Source of the DNA: Occultella aeris
GTDB taxonomy: Bacteria > Actinomycetota > Actinomycetes > Actinomycetales > Beutenbergiaceae
Assembly: GCF_902703175.1 (NCBI RefSeq)
Contig: NZ_CACRYJ010000017.1
Location: 1 to 64,000, forward strand
Direction of reading: 5' to 3'
DNA length: 64,000 nucleotides
The notes under the pieces: model-generated
Databases searched by the model: none
What the model saw: only the letters and a program-made list of their open reading frames with translations
Told to the model about the DNA's origin: nothing
Made by a program: the position numbers and the translations under genes
Shown here: positions 52,054 through 61,337 of the stretch, piece after piece
Numbering within the stretch: the stretch's first letter is position 1
How the letters are laid out: every line of letters begins with the position of its first letter

Positions 52054-53337
52054 TCAACATAGCCATTCCAACGCCGCCACGACGAGTGCTTCAGTGCCCA
52101 GTTCGAGCGTGTCAGAAGGATCGGGCGCGAAAAGCGGTGAGTGATTCGTGGGAATCGGCCCGACCGGTTCGGGTGGCAGCGCGTCAACGTCGCGGAAGAG
52201 CGATGAGGTGACGCCGCCCAGTCCCCAGTAGCAGTACGGGGCTTCCAATCCGTCGGCGAGAGCCGCGAAGTCCTCGCTGGCGGCTTGGCGTGAGAGTTCG
52301 CGAACCTGCCCCCGCACCAAACTCTGTGCGAACGCCGACCCAAGGCGGTCTGTGACTTCTTGGTTATTGACGGTGACCGGGAACGTGTCGTGGTACTCGA
52401 AGAGGGGCTCACGGGGCGTCCCCGAGGCCGCGCACTCGGCGCGAACGATCCGCTCGACGGCCGCGAGAAGCTGGCTTCGACCCTGCGAGGAGTAACTTCG
52501 GAGGTTGATTTCCAGCGTGGCCCGATCGGGGATGGAGTTGCCGCTGACGCCGGCGTGCACGGCTCCCACCGAGAGGACCGAGAACTCCCATGGGCGCATC
52601 TCCCGGGCAACAATGGTCTGGAGCCGCATGATGATCGCGGCCGCCAGCACGATCGGGTCCACCGTTTCTTGGGGCACTGCCGCATGCCCCCCACGTCCAA
52701 AGACAGTGACCGCCACACTCGCCGCTCCCGACAGGACGGGGCCGGCCCGAAGGTACAAGCGCCCCGCCGGGAGTGCCATCACGTGCTGTGCGAACGCGAC
52801 GTCGACTGAGCCGAGAAGACCTTTCAGGCCGTCTGTGAGCATGCGCCGGGCGCCCTCGCCGGTCTCCTCGGCAGGCTGGAATAGCACCACCAGGCGTCCC
52901 GACCAGAGATCTGGCCGGGTGGCCAGCAGCTCCGCAGTCGCCAACAGACAAGCCATGTGGACGTCATGGCCACACGCATGCATCACGGCGACTTCCACGC
53001 CGTCGGACGTCGCAACCTCATGACTTGCGTATGCCAGTCCGGTCGTCTCGCGCACCGGCAGCCCGTCGAGCTCTGCACGAATCAGCACGGTCGGTCCCGA
53101 CCCATTGGCGAGGATACCGACGACGCCCGTGCCGCCGACATCGGCATGGACCTCGAACCCCGCGCTCTGCAACAACTCAGCGATGGTCTGGGCGGTCCGA
53201 CATTCCTGGTTCGACAACTCCGGGTGCCGATGCAGCCACCGGTAGAGCTCCTCGATCCTCGGTCGAATCGTGGGCCAGTTCGCCATCACGGTCTGCGACG
53301 CGCCGCCGGTAGCGTGCGCGGCGGGACCTGACATCAT
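52054..53337 (-). CDS. M20-family amidohydrolase (peptidase M20D-like)
   Basis: A 427-residue protein. ATG 53337 is used; GTG 53376, touching the permease stop, and ATG 53286 are alternatives. Metal ligands occur in HACGHDVHMA and PAEETGEG, with RAELDGLPV and GNSIPDRATLEINLRS typical of the hippurate-hydrolase or N-acyl-amino-acid amidohydrolase group. In a glycan-lyase operon it might remove an acyl group from an N-acetylated amino sugar or sugar-linked amino acid. This is inference. Confidence 0.88.
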   Translation of the reverse strand: MMSGPAAHATGGASQTVMANWPTIRPRIEELYRWLHRHPELSNQECRTAQTIAELLQSAGFEVHADVGGTGVVGILANGSGPTVLIRAELDGLPVRETTGLAYASHEVATSDGVEVAVMHACGHDVHMACLLATAELLATRPDLWSGRLVVLFQPAEETGEGARRMLTDGLKGLLGSVDVAFAQHVMALPAGRLYLRAGPVLSGAASVAVTVFGRGGHAAVPQETVDPIVLAAAIIMRLQTIVAREMRPWEFSVLSVGAVHAGVSGNSIPDRATLEINLRSYSSQGRSQLLAAVERIVRAECAASGTPREPLFEYHDTFPVTVNNQEVTDRLGSAFAQSLVRGQVRELSRQAASEDFAALADGLEAPYCYWGLGGVTSSLFRDVDALPPEPVGPIPTNHSPLFAPDPSDTLELGTEALVVAALEWLC

Positions 53338-53375
53338 CGCTTGCTTAGCGTCACGATCAGCGTCAACGACTCCCA

Positions 53376-54287
53376 CTACTTGATTCCAACCTGTGCGAAT
53401 CCCTGCACGAAGTAGCGCTGGGCGAGCAGGAACAACACGATCATGGGGAGCATCGCAAGGGTCGTGCCGGCCATCATGAGAGTCCACTGCGCGGTTGTCT
53501 CCTGCCGAAAGCTGGCCAGTCCTACCTGGATGACTCGCATCTCCTCGCTTCGCGTGACCAGGAGCGGCCACAGGAAGTTGTTCCATGCGTTCTCGGCGGA
53601 GAGCAAGCCCGCGGTAAGGAAAGCTGGCAGCACCTGCGGTGAGGCAATTCGCACGAAGATTCCCACCTCGCCCACTCCGTCAATTCTCGCTGCTTCAAGC
53701 AGCTCGGTGGGCACCGATGTAAAGAACTGGCGGAACAAGAAGATGGAGAAGGCGGTCACGCCGCCCGGAATGATCAGACCCCACCAACTGTCGATCCAGC
53801 CGATACCTCCCTGTCCTAAAACATTGTTGCCACCGAACAGGGGCATGAACCGCACCATCAGAAACTGTGGAACGATGGTGGCGTATCCCGGAATCATCAT
53901 GGCTGCCAAGAGACCGCCGAAAATCCACGGGGCAGCTCGAAACCGGAGCTTCGCCAGTGAATATCCGGTAGCTGCCGCGAAAGTCACAGTCATCAGGGTG
54001 TGCGCTGCGGCCAGGATGAGGCTGTTGCGTGCGTAGATGCCGAACGGCGCCGCATCGAGTGCGTCCGCAAAGTTCTGCCATCGCCACTCGGTTGGCAACA
54101 GCCCGTCGCCTCGCAGGATCTCGCCCTCGGTCTTGAGTGCGGTCAGCACCATCCAGATGAACGGAGCGAGCATGGTCAAGGACACGAGCAGGAGGATCGT
54201 CCAGGCGAGCGACCGCGCCAAACGGCTTCTGTCAGCCGCGATACGGTCCTCGCGGCGAGGCCGCACCTCCAGGGTATTAGTGCGCAT
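53376..54287 (-). CDS. Carbohydrate ABC transporter permease (MalG type)
   Basis: A 303-residue permease starting at ATG 54287 behind a near-perfect AGGAGG five bases upstream. It has six spans, VLTALKTEGEIL after the first, and the EAA loop LLEAARIDGVGEVGIFVRIASPQV. It should import oligosaccharides produced by the PL8 lyase. It ends GIK like the permease at the window's left edge. Confidence 0.93.
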   Translation of the reverse strand: MRTNTLEVRPRREDRIAADRSRLARSLAWTILLLVSLTMLAPFIWMVLTALKTEGEILRGDGLLPTEWRWQNFADALDAAPFGIYARNSLILAAAHTLMTVTFAAATGYSLAKLRFRAAPWIFGGLLAAMMIPGYATIVPQFLMVRFMPLFGGNNVLGQGGIGWIDSWWGLIIPGGVTAFSIFLFRQFFTSVPTELLEAARIDGVGEVGIFVRIASPQVLPAFLTAGLLSAENAWNNFLWPLLVTRSEEMRVIQVGLASFRQETTAQWTLMMAGTTLAMLPMIVLFLLAQRYFVQGFAQVGIK

Positions 54288-55218
54288 CGGTACCTCCTAC
54301 GATTCGCCTCGAAACGATCGCCAAGATGATCAGGACGACGAAGAGCACGATCGACTGCGCCGACGCGTAACCCATCCGCGATGCTTGGAATGCCGACTGG
54401 TAGATCTGGTAGGTCATAACGGTTGTCGCGTTCGCCGGACCTCCCGAGGTCAAAATGTAGATCTGGTCGAAGACCTGGAAGGAGGAGATGACGGAAATCA
54501 CGAGCACGAAGAAAGTCGCTGGCCGAAGCAACGGCACCGTCATGTACCAGAATCTCTCGAGAGAGTTTGCACCGTCGAGACGTGCCGCTTCCCCCACCTC
54601 CGGAGGCAAGCCCTGCAGGGCCGCCAGGTAAATGAGCATCTTGATGCCGATGCTCTGCCAGATGTACATGACGATCACCGACGGCATCGCCCACTCGGTC
54701 GATCCCAGCCAGGAAACTGGACCGAGGCCGATCGTTCCGATGATCCTGTTCAACAGCCCGGTGTGATCCGGGTTGAAGATCCACAACCAGAGGACCGCCA
54801 CGGCGACCGTCGCGGTGATATGCGGGAGGAAGACGGCAGTTCGGAAGAACCCTTGCCACCGCATGCCCTGATTGAGCAGAACCGCGATCACGAGTGCGAT
54901 GATCATCGCGGTCGGCACCGCGACGATGGTCAAGAACAGTGTGTTGAGGACGGCGCGCTGGAACGACCGACTGGTGAAGGCCTCGACATAGTTGTCCACT
55001 CCGATGAACTCGGGCGGCGCGGGAATGTCGTAGCGCGTGAAGCTGAGGACAAGAGCGACGACCATCGGAAGGCCGACCCAGATCAGAACGTGAAGGGCGC
55101 CCGGACCTGCCAGCAGCAGGCCAGCCCTCCCCTCCTTCCTCCGTAGCCGGCTCTTGCGTGCACCGAAGGCGTGGAGCCGAGGGCGGTCCGACGCTGCCCT
55201 CGGGAGTGTACGGATCAC
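54277..55218 (-). CDS. Carbohydrate ABC transporter permease (MalF type)
   Basis: A 313-residue permease starting at GTG 55218 (GTGA overlap with the binding-protein stop). It has an Arg-rich cytoplasmic start, a first span near LLLAGPGALHVLIWVGLPM, and the EAA loop VGEAARLDGANSLERFWYMTVPLL. It overlaps the start of the MalG-type gene by 11 bases. Again the ATPase is not encoded nearby. Confidence 0.93.
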   Translation of the reverse strand: MIRTLPRAASDRPRLHAFGARKSRLRRKEGRAGLLLAGPGALHVLIWVGLPMVVALVLSFTRYDIPAPPEFIGVDNYVEAFTSRSFQRAVLNTLFLTIVAVPTAMIIALVIAVLLNQGMRWQGFFRTAVFLPHITATVAVAVLWLWIFNPDHTGLLNRIIGTIGLGPVSWLGSTEWAMPSVIVMYIWQSIGIKMLIYLAALQGLPPEVGEAARLDGANSLERFWYMTVPLLRPATFFVLVISVISSFQVFDQIYILTSGGPANATTVMTYQIYQSAFQASRMGYASAQSIVLFVVLIILAIVSRRIVGGTDAH

Positions 55219-56516
55219 GCGTCCCGATCAATCATCGTCTGAGCGATCTCGTTCGCCTCGTTGAGGGCTGTCTCCACGTCCTTGGACCCGATGAAAGCCT
55301 CCTCCAGCAGCGGCACCACAGCAGCGCGGATCTCGAGGTAGTTCGGGGTTCCGCCCTCCGACGTCGCGAACTCCAGCCCTTCGACACCGAAGGAGACGAA
55401 CCGGTTCTCTTGCAAGGGCTGGCTCGCGTCGAGCACCTCCTGCAGCGGCGGCACCGCGCTCAGCGCCTCCGTGATGGTCTGCACCTCTTGCGGGCCACAG
55501 CAGAGGTGCCGGATGAAGGCGTCGGCGGCCTCGGAGTTCTGGGATGTCGCGCTGCGCGATACCAGCGTGCCGCCCATGAACGACGACTCACGCGCGTTCT
55601 GCATCCGAAACACGAGGCTTCCCTCCTCTGACAACAGTTCCGGGTTGGCTTCGCTCCACGGCTTCCAGTGCTGGTCGCCGAACAGACTCATACCCACGGC
55701 GCCGGTCACGAACGGATGCGGGCTGCCCTCGGCGGGCTTGAGGTCCCAGGTGGCGGAACCATCCTCGATCAGGCCGACGAGGAACTGCATGGCTTCGACC
55801 GTCTCGGGCGAGTTGTACAGCGCGGTGCGGCCGTCCTCGCTGAACATCCGTCCGCCGTTCGCACCCATCGGCATGGCCAAGATGTGTGATGGGCTGCCGA
55901 TCCCATTGAGGATCATTCCCCACCGCTTGCTGGAACCGGATCCCGCGGTCAGTGCCTTGGCCGCCTCCCGAAACTCGTCAAACGTCGTCGGCGTCTCGTT
56001 GAGGCCCGCCTCCTCCCACATCGCCCGATTGACGATCACCGCACGCGTGTCGAGAATCAACGGGAGCGCGTAGAGCTCGTTCTGGAACGTGCAGGGCTCG
56101 AGGATCCGATCCACGTAGTCAACCCCCTCGACGACCCCGCGGTCGAGCGCTGCAAAGATCCCCCGGTCGGCGAAGTGCTCAATCCAGCCGACGCCGGTCA
56201 TGATCACGTCCTGGGTCGTGCCGCTGGCCACCGACGCGGTCAACTTCTCGTTCAACTTGGAAAAGTCGGTGTGGTCCGTGACCACGCGAACGTCCGGGTG
56301 CAGGTCCTGGAAGCTAGCGACCACAGCGTCGTACGCGGCTCTCCGCTCGGTGGCCCCGGTGAAGATCGGGGTCAGCACGGTGATCTCGCCACTCAGGCCG
56401 CCATCGGTTCCGCCGGGGCTCGGACTGGTCGAAGGCTGCTCACCGCATGCCGCCAGCATCACGCCAGCGCCGGCGGCGCCGAAACTAGCGAGGACGGTGC
56501 GTCGAGACAAGGACAT
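55215..56516 (-). CDS. Extracellular solute-binding lipoprotein of the PL8 operon
   Basis: A 433-residue binding protein starting at ATG 56516 with GAGGAG upstream. The N-terminus has a twin-arginine motif (SRRTVLASFG) and a lipobox ending LAAC, followed by a Ser/Pro/Gly linker. The mature part has the CUT1 pattern (ITVLTPIFTGATERRAAYDAVV; TTQDVIMTGVGWIEHF). It is the first gene of the six-gene minus-strand operon and would bind products of the lyase. Confidence 0.92.
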   Translation of the reverse strand: MSLSRRTVLASFGAAGAGVMLAACGEQPSTSPSPGGTDGGLSGEITVLTPIFTGATERRAAYDAVVASFQDLHPDVRVVTDHTDFSKLNEKLTASVASGTTQDVIMTGVGWIEHFADRGIFAALDRGVVEGVDYVDRILEPCTFQNELYALPLILDTRAVIVNRAMWEEAGLNETPTTFDEFREAAKALTAGSGSSKRWGMILNGIGSPSHILAMPMGANGGRMFSEDGRTALYNSPETVEAMQFLVGLIEDGSATWDLKPAEGSPHPFVTGAVGMSLFGDQHWKPWSEANPELLSEEGSLVFRMQNARESSFMGGTLVSRSATSQNSEAADAFIRHLCCGPQEVQTITEALSAVPPLQEVLDASQPLQENRFVSFGVEGLEFATSEGGTPNYLEIRAAVVPLLEEAFIGSKDVETALNEANEIAQTMIDRDA

Positions 56517-56586
56517 GGGGACTCCTCGGGATGGATTGCTAGACGAAGGGCGGAGCAAATGTCAGACGGGCGGCTTTGAACGCTGA

Positions 56587-56600
56587 GAAGGTGCACCTTC
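56587..56600. promoter_or_regulatory. Perfect palindrome in the leader of the lyase operon
   Basis: GAAGGTGCACCTTC, 14 bases without mismatch, about 70 bases upstream of the binding-protein ATG and downstream of the predicted start site. A repressor could bind here; the ROK protein at 44914 is one candidate, although its own region shows a different motif. Confidence 0.45.
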
Positions 56601-56695
56601 CGCTTCCGGGGCGCGACGAATCGGCCCAAAGAACGAGCAACGCGCTCCGGTCGGCAGTCCGTCATCGGATCGCTTCACGGGAGCGTCGCTGGATC

Positions 56696-56725
56696 AGTAT
56701 GTTCGCCGCGCGACTTAATTGTCAA
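56696..56725 (-). promoter_or_regulatory. Promoter of the PL8/transporter operon
   Basis: On the minus strand, consensus -35 TTGACA (56725-56720), an 18-base spacer and CATACT (56701-56696). It predicts a start near 56689 and a leader of about 170 bases before ATG 56516. It is the best-matching promoter on this strand in the block. Confidence 0.65.
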
Positions 56726-57131
56726 GAACGCTCTGCCGTCGAGTCGAGAGGCGACGCTGTCGGCACCCAGCGATCGGCCACCGGCCCCGTCCCGAGTTCT
56801 CGGGCCTTGCGACCCGATTGACCACGGTCGGAGGTAGGACTAGACAGCGCTCCTTTTTGTCCCTCCGTCGGCTTAACGACTCGCCGTCGGACTCGCACGG
56901 CTTCGCGTACGACAGCGGGATGGACAGCTGGAGCCGGCCTCATCGAGGTCGGCTGGCCCACTCCGTCACCAACGCCCCCAGGAACGGCGAACGAACTCAG
57001 GCCTCGGTCGCGGGACAGCGAGACTCGGACCGAAGGCCCCTACGCTGCTCCGTCGCTGGCGCTGGGCGAGCTGGTGGGAGTGAGGAGCCAGATCGATCGT
57101 CGGCTGATGGACGACGCCTAAGTAGCACCCC

Positions 57132-57871
57132 TTGCCCCGCACCCTCGAAGGACGACGCGTCATCGTCACCGGCGGTGGCGTCGGCATCGGGCTCGGCATC
57201 GTCCGCCGCTTCGCCGCCGCGGGAGCCCGTGTCGCCCTCACCACCCACTCCCGGTCCGCCGATGACGTCGTCGCCGAGCTCGCCGACGAGGGCCTGGACG
57301 TGCTCGGCCTCCGGTTCGACGCCACCGACAGCGAGCAGGTGACCGCCGCCGTCGACCTCCTCGCCGACCGCCTCGGCGGCCTCGACGTGGTGGTCAACAA
57401 CTCCGGCGGGCTGCTCGCCCGGCACACCATCGCCGAGACCTCCGACGTGCACTGGGACGCGGTCTGGCGGGTGAACGTCTCCTCCACGTTCTACGTCAGC
57501 CGCGCCGCCCTGCGGCACCTCGGCGAGGGTGGGCGCATCATCAACATCTCCTCCCTCGCGGGATCCAACGGCGGCGGCAACGGCTCCGCCCCCTACGCCA
57601 CCGCGAAGGCAGCAGTAGACGGCTTCGCCAGGAGATCGCCCCGCACGGCATCACCGTCAACGCGATCGCCCCCGAGCTGATCCTGGACACCCCGTTCCAC
57701 GACACATTCACGCCGCCGGCCGACCAGGAGAAGACGATCGCCTCGATCCCGGTCGGGCGGGCCGGGTATCCGGACGATGTGGCTGCGGCGGCGGAGTATT
57801 TCGCCCGAGCCGACTCGGCGTTCGTGACTGGCACGGTGCTGGACCTCAATGGTGGGGTGCACTTTTCATAG
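57132..57871 (+). pseudogene. Frameshifted copy of the SDR gene at 43978
   Basis: A near-copy of codons 10-259 of the SDR at 43978-44757. It keeps the cofactor motif, NNSGG and YATAK, then has a net 13-base deletion just after codon GGCTTC (57621-57626), which throws the rest out of frame; the remaining sequence can be followed in another frame to LDLNGGVHFS and TAG 57869-57871. The authentic start is also gone; only TTG 57132 could serve. Before the deletion nearly all differences from the intact copy are silent (two amino-acid changes seen), so the gene was under selection until recently. Confidence 0.9.
57132..57871 (+). repeat. Direct repeat, right copy (SDR gene)
   Basis: Same orientation as 44005-44757, 740 bases against 753, the difference being the 13-base deletion. 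Together the two copies bracket the segment 44758-57131. Confidence 0.9.
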
Positions 57872-57934
57872 CCGGCAGGCAATCAAGGGCCTCGACGAGC
57901 CACCCGCGCTTCCGATTGCTGTGAGACTGACCGA

Positions 57935-60900
57935 GTGACGTCATCGCCTTTGCCCGACGATGGTGCGCTCGTCGAGGGCGCCTACGAGGAACTCATCACT
58001 GAGCGGCTTGCCGCCGCGCTGCGCACCCTTCCGGCCGATGATTGGGCTAGCGGCTCCGTACAGGACGGGGACCAACCCCACGTGCTCGCCGCCCACGTCG
58101 CCGAAGCTGTCCATCGCCGGCTGCGCGGGGTTAAAGACTCAGCCGAGCGCCTCGCCTTAGTGAACGAGGTGCTCAACACCATTGATGACGGCGAGACGGT
58201 CCCGTCGGCTGAACGTCTGCTCGCTGTCGAGCGGCGAGTACCGACCCAACTTACGGCATCCACGCGTTTCGCGATCCGACCGCAGGCGCCACTTTCGGAG
58301 GCAGCCCTCCTCACAAACGCGCACGGTGAACCATCGCTCCAATCGGAGATCCTCGCGGAAATGCCAAGTGCAGATGAGGTCGATCTACTCTGCGCCTTCG
58401 TGAAGTGGACCGGTGTCCGAACCTTGCGACCCGGACTCGCCTCCCTCCGAGATCGCGGAGTTCCAGTACGAATTGCCACGACTACGTACATGGGAGCCAC
58501 GGAACGCGTGGCACTGGATCGCCTGGTCAGGGAAGTTGGCGCGCAGGTCAAGGTCCAGTACGACGTCCAGCGGACGCGACTGCACGCGAAGGCGTGGATG
58601 TTCCGCCGCCGCTCAGGCTTCTCGACGGCGTACGTCGGATCGTCGAACCTGTCTCACTCGGCTCTGCTTGACGGCGTCGAGTGGAATGTACGGCTCTCGC
58701 AAAGAGCCAACCGAGCACTGCTGGCGAAGTTCGAGGCGACGTTCGATACATACTGGTCAGACCCGACGTTCGAGGACTATGATCCCGACGTCGTCGGAGA
58801 TCGCGACCGGCTCGACGACGCGCTCGCTGAGGCCAGTGGCCGCTCCCAGCACACCCGAGTCACGATTTCCATCTCTGGACTCGAGGTGCGGGCCTACCCA
58901 TACCAACAGCGGATGCTCGACGAGATCGAGGCCGCACGCAAGGTGTACGGACGCCACCGCAACCTGGTCGTGGCGGCCACCGGCACGGGCAAGACCGTTG
59001 TCGCAGCTTTGGACTACCGCCGACTCTCGGAGGAGGCGGCGCCAGGAGAGCACCCACGGCTGCTCTTCGTCGCCCACCGCCGGGAGATCCTCCAACAATC
59101 ACTGCGCACGTTCCGCGAAGTGCTGACCGACCCAGACTTCGGCGAGCTCTACGTCGATGGCAAGCGCCCCGAGCGCTGGAAGCACGTGTTCGCCAGCATC
59201 CAGTCGCTGACCACCTATGGGGTCGAGAACATTCCACCGGCGAGCTTCCGCGTCCTCATCGTGGACGAGTTCCACCACGCCGCCGCCAGCACGTACCAGA
59301 AGCTGCTTCGACACCTAACCCCAGACGAGACGCTAGGACTGACCGCAACGCCGGAACGGGCCGACGGCGTACACGTTGCGCAACTGTTCGGCGATGCTCC
59401 AACCACGGAACTGCGCCTCTGGGACGCAATCGCCTCAGATCTGCTCACGCCATTCCACTACTTCGCCATCAACGACGAGACAGATCTGTCTCGGATCGCC
59501 TGGGCGCGCGGCGCCTACGATGCCAAGTCCCTCAGCAACCTCTACACAGGCAATGATGCCCGGTCGCGGATCATCCTCAGCCAGTTGCGAGACAAGGTGG
59601 CTGACCTCGACGCGATGAAGGCACTCGGATTCTGCGTCGATGTTCGTCATGCTCACGCGATGGCTGAAGCCTTCAACCAGGCCGGGATTCCGTCGCGCGC
59701 AGTCACCGGCGAGACTGCTCACGCGGACCGAGACGACGCCTTGGCAGACCTCCGCAGCGGCGCCACCAAAGTGATCTTTGCCGTAGATGTCTACAACGAA
59801 GGGGTCGACATACCGGACGTCAACACAGTGCTGTTTCTGCGTCCAACGGAGAGCGCAACCATATTTGTTCAGCAACTCGGACGAGGCCTGCGACGCACTC
59901 GAACTAAGAGCGTCCTGACCGCGCTCGACTTCGTCGGGCTCCAGCGCAAGGAGTTCCGCTGGGATCTCAAATTGGGAGCAATCACCGGACAGTCTCGCCG
60001 AGGGCTGATTGAGGGCGTCGAGAAGGGCTTCGCGACTCTGCCGAGCGGCTGCCAGATTGTCCTGGAGCGGGAGTCGCAGCAACGAATCCTCGCAAACGTC
60101 AGAGACCAGGTCTCCCGCCGATGGTCTCGGCTCGTGAGTGAACTCCGGACGCTGAGTGCTCAACGTGGCGACGTATCGCTGGGCACATATCTACACGAGA
60201 CGGGCAACGACCTTGGTGCGGTCATCGAGCGACCCGAGCGCTCCTGGACACGACTGCGACGCGAGGCGGGCCTCGAGGCACCGGTGGGTGGGCCGCTTGA
60301 GGACGTGTTGCTCCGCCGAGTCCGAGCGCTTGCCCACGTCGACGACTCCGAACGGGCCGCTGCATACCTCGCCGTCCTGGCCGGCGCTGACTACGAATCG
60401 CTCTCCCCAACGGAACAAGCGTTCGCCCGCATGCTGTTCTTCTCGCTATACCCCGATGGCGGCGGATTCGAGTCGTATGCCGATGGGCTCAGAGCGGCGT
60501 CGCGTGAGACCGCCGCGAACCAGGAACTGATGACAGTGGTCGACCTTGCACGTGCCACACAGCTCCGACTAACGGTCACATCCACTGGGACCACCGCCAA
60601 CCTCCCGCTGCGCCTACATGCGCGATACCAACGTGAGGAAGCTCTCGCTGCATTGGGCTGGGCAACCCTCGCACGCAAACCGACGTCGTTCTGGATTGGC
60701 GTTCTCCACGAACCCAAACAGAACATCGACGCGCTCTTCGTGACCGTCGAAAAGTCCGAAGCATCCTTCTCGCCGAGCACCATGTACCGTGACTATCCGA
60801 TTTCTCGAATGCTGTTCCACTGGGAGTCACAATCAACGACGTCGTTATCGTCACGAACTGGCCTGCGCTACATCACCGGAAGCAGCACAGTCGTATTGTT

Positions 60901-61066
60901 CGTCCGGGCTCGTAGTAGCGGTGAGCTCGGAACCGAGCCATACACCTACCTCGGGCCAGTCGAGCTCGTCTCATACCAGGGAGAGCGGCCCATCGCAATC
61001 ACGTGGCGACTGCAAGCCCGAATGCCGCTCGATCTATTCACGGAAACCACTGCGGCAGCACCCTAA
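57935..61066 (+). CDS. PLD-nuclease / DEAD-like helicase / DUF3427 protein
   Basis: A 1043-residue protein starting at GTG 57935. Residues about 100-270 are a phospholipase-D-type region with LHAKAWMFRR and YVGSSNLSHSAL (HxK present, the usual following Asp not seen). A superfamily 2 helicase follows: Walker A ATGTGKT, DEFHH (DExH box), LTATPERADG, and QQLGRGLRRTRT (motif VI). After this comes DUF3427. The architecture is that of stand-alone helicase-nucleases found in bacterial defence islands, which would recognise and cut foreign DNA. It is not in an operon. A hairpin follows the stop. GC is lower than in the flanking high-GC genes. Confidence 0.88.
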   Translation: MTSSPLPDDGALVEGAYEELITERLAAALRTLPADDWASGSVQDGDQPHVLAAHVAEAVHRRLRGVKDSAERLALVNEVLNTIDDGETVPSAERLLAVERRVPTQLTASTRFAIRPQAPLSEAALLTNAHGEPSLQSEILAEMPSADEVDLLCAFVKWTGVRTLRPGLASLRDRGVPVRIATTTYMGATERVALDRLVREVGAQVKVQYDVQRTRLHAKAWMFRRRSGFSTAYVGSSNLSHSALLDGVEWNVRLSQRANRALLAKFEATFDTYWSDPTFEDYDPDVVGDRDRLDDALAEASGRSQHTRVTISISGLEVRAYPYQQRMLDEIEAARKVYGRHRNLVVAATGTGKTVVAALDYRRLSEEAAPGEHPRLLFVAHRREILQQSLRTFREVLTDPDFGELYVDGKRPERWKHVFASIQSLTTYGVENIPPASFRVLIVDEFHHAAASTYQKLLRHLTPDETLGLTATPERADGVHVAQLFGDAPTTELRLWDAIASDLLTPFHYFAINDETDLSRIAWARGAYDAKSLSNLYTGNDARSRIILSQLRDKVADLDAMKALGFCVDVRHAHAMAEAFNQAGIPSRAVTGETAHADRDDALADLRSGATKVIFAVDVYNEGVDIPDVNTVLFLRPTESATIFVQQLGRGLRRTRTKSVLTALDFVGLQRKEFRWDLKLGAITGQSRRGLIEGVEKGFATLPSGCQIVLERESQQRILANVRDQVSRRWSRLVSELRTLSAQRGDVSLGTYLHETGNDLGAVIERPERSWTRLRREAGLEAPVGGPLEDVLLRRVRALAHVDDSERAAAYLAVLAGADYESLSPTEQAFARMLFFSLYPDGGGFESYADGLRAASRETAANQELMTVVDLARATQLRLTVTSTGTTANLPLRLHARYQREEALAALGWATLARKPTSFWIGVLHEPKQNIDALFVTVEKSEASFSPSTMYRDYPISRMLFHWESQSTTSLSSRTGLRYITGSSTVVLFVRARSSGELGTEPYTYLGPVELVSYQGERPIAITWRLQARMPLDLFTETTAAAP

Positions 61067-61093
61067 GCCCGAGGACCAGCCGATACATCGGGC
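61067..61093 (+). terminator. Hairpin after the helicase gene
   Basis: GCCCGA (61067-61072) pairs with TCGGGC (61088-61093) over a 15-base loop, beginning at the base after the TAA stop. Short stem and no T-run, so only a probable terminator. Confidence 0.45.
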
Positions 61094-61337
61094 GCGTCAT
61101 TTGCCGGAGGACAATGAAGTGCCAGCACTCTCCAACGCGACTCGTCACGGCTCGAGTTGAACAGTCCACTAGCGCAGGCTGGGCAGTTAACTGATTTCCC
61201 GATGGTCGGTGCATTGTGTGTCGCCGTGTCACCTCTGGGCTCCCCCTTCGCCTGACCTCAAGCCGGATTGCGAACGCTGCCCCAATTTCGAGCGTGGACA
61301 TGCGACAGCGACCTTGCTGAGGATCGCCGCCAGCGAC

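Larger units (their letters stand above)
56517..57131. other. Intergenic control region between the lyase operon and the SDR remnant
   Basis: The 615 bases hold the promoter of the minus-strand lyase operon (56696-56725) and a palindrome in its leader (56587-56600). From about 56820 to the TAA at 57119-57121 there is an open plus-strand frame of about 100 codons without a start codon; its end (LALGELVGVRSQIDRRLMDD) looks protein-like, so it may be the remnant of a displaced gene. Nothing else was recognised. Confidence 0.5.

Noticed and set aside
56820-57121. Open plus-strand frame of about 100 codons before the SDR pseudogene
   Set aside because: No start codon and no recognised domain, although its end looks protein-like; described as part of the intergenic region.
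44005-57871. Composite transposon or prophage flanked by repeats
   Set aside because: The repeats are an SDR gene, not insertion sequences; no transposase, integrase, phage structural gene or terminal inverted repeat was seen.
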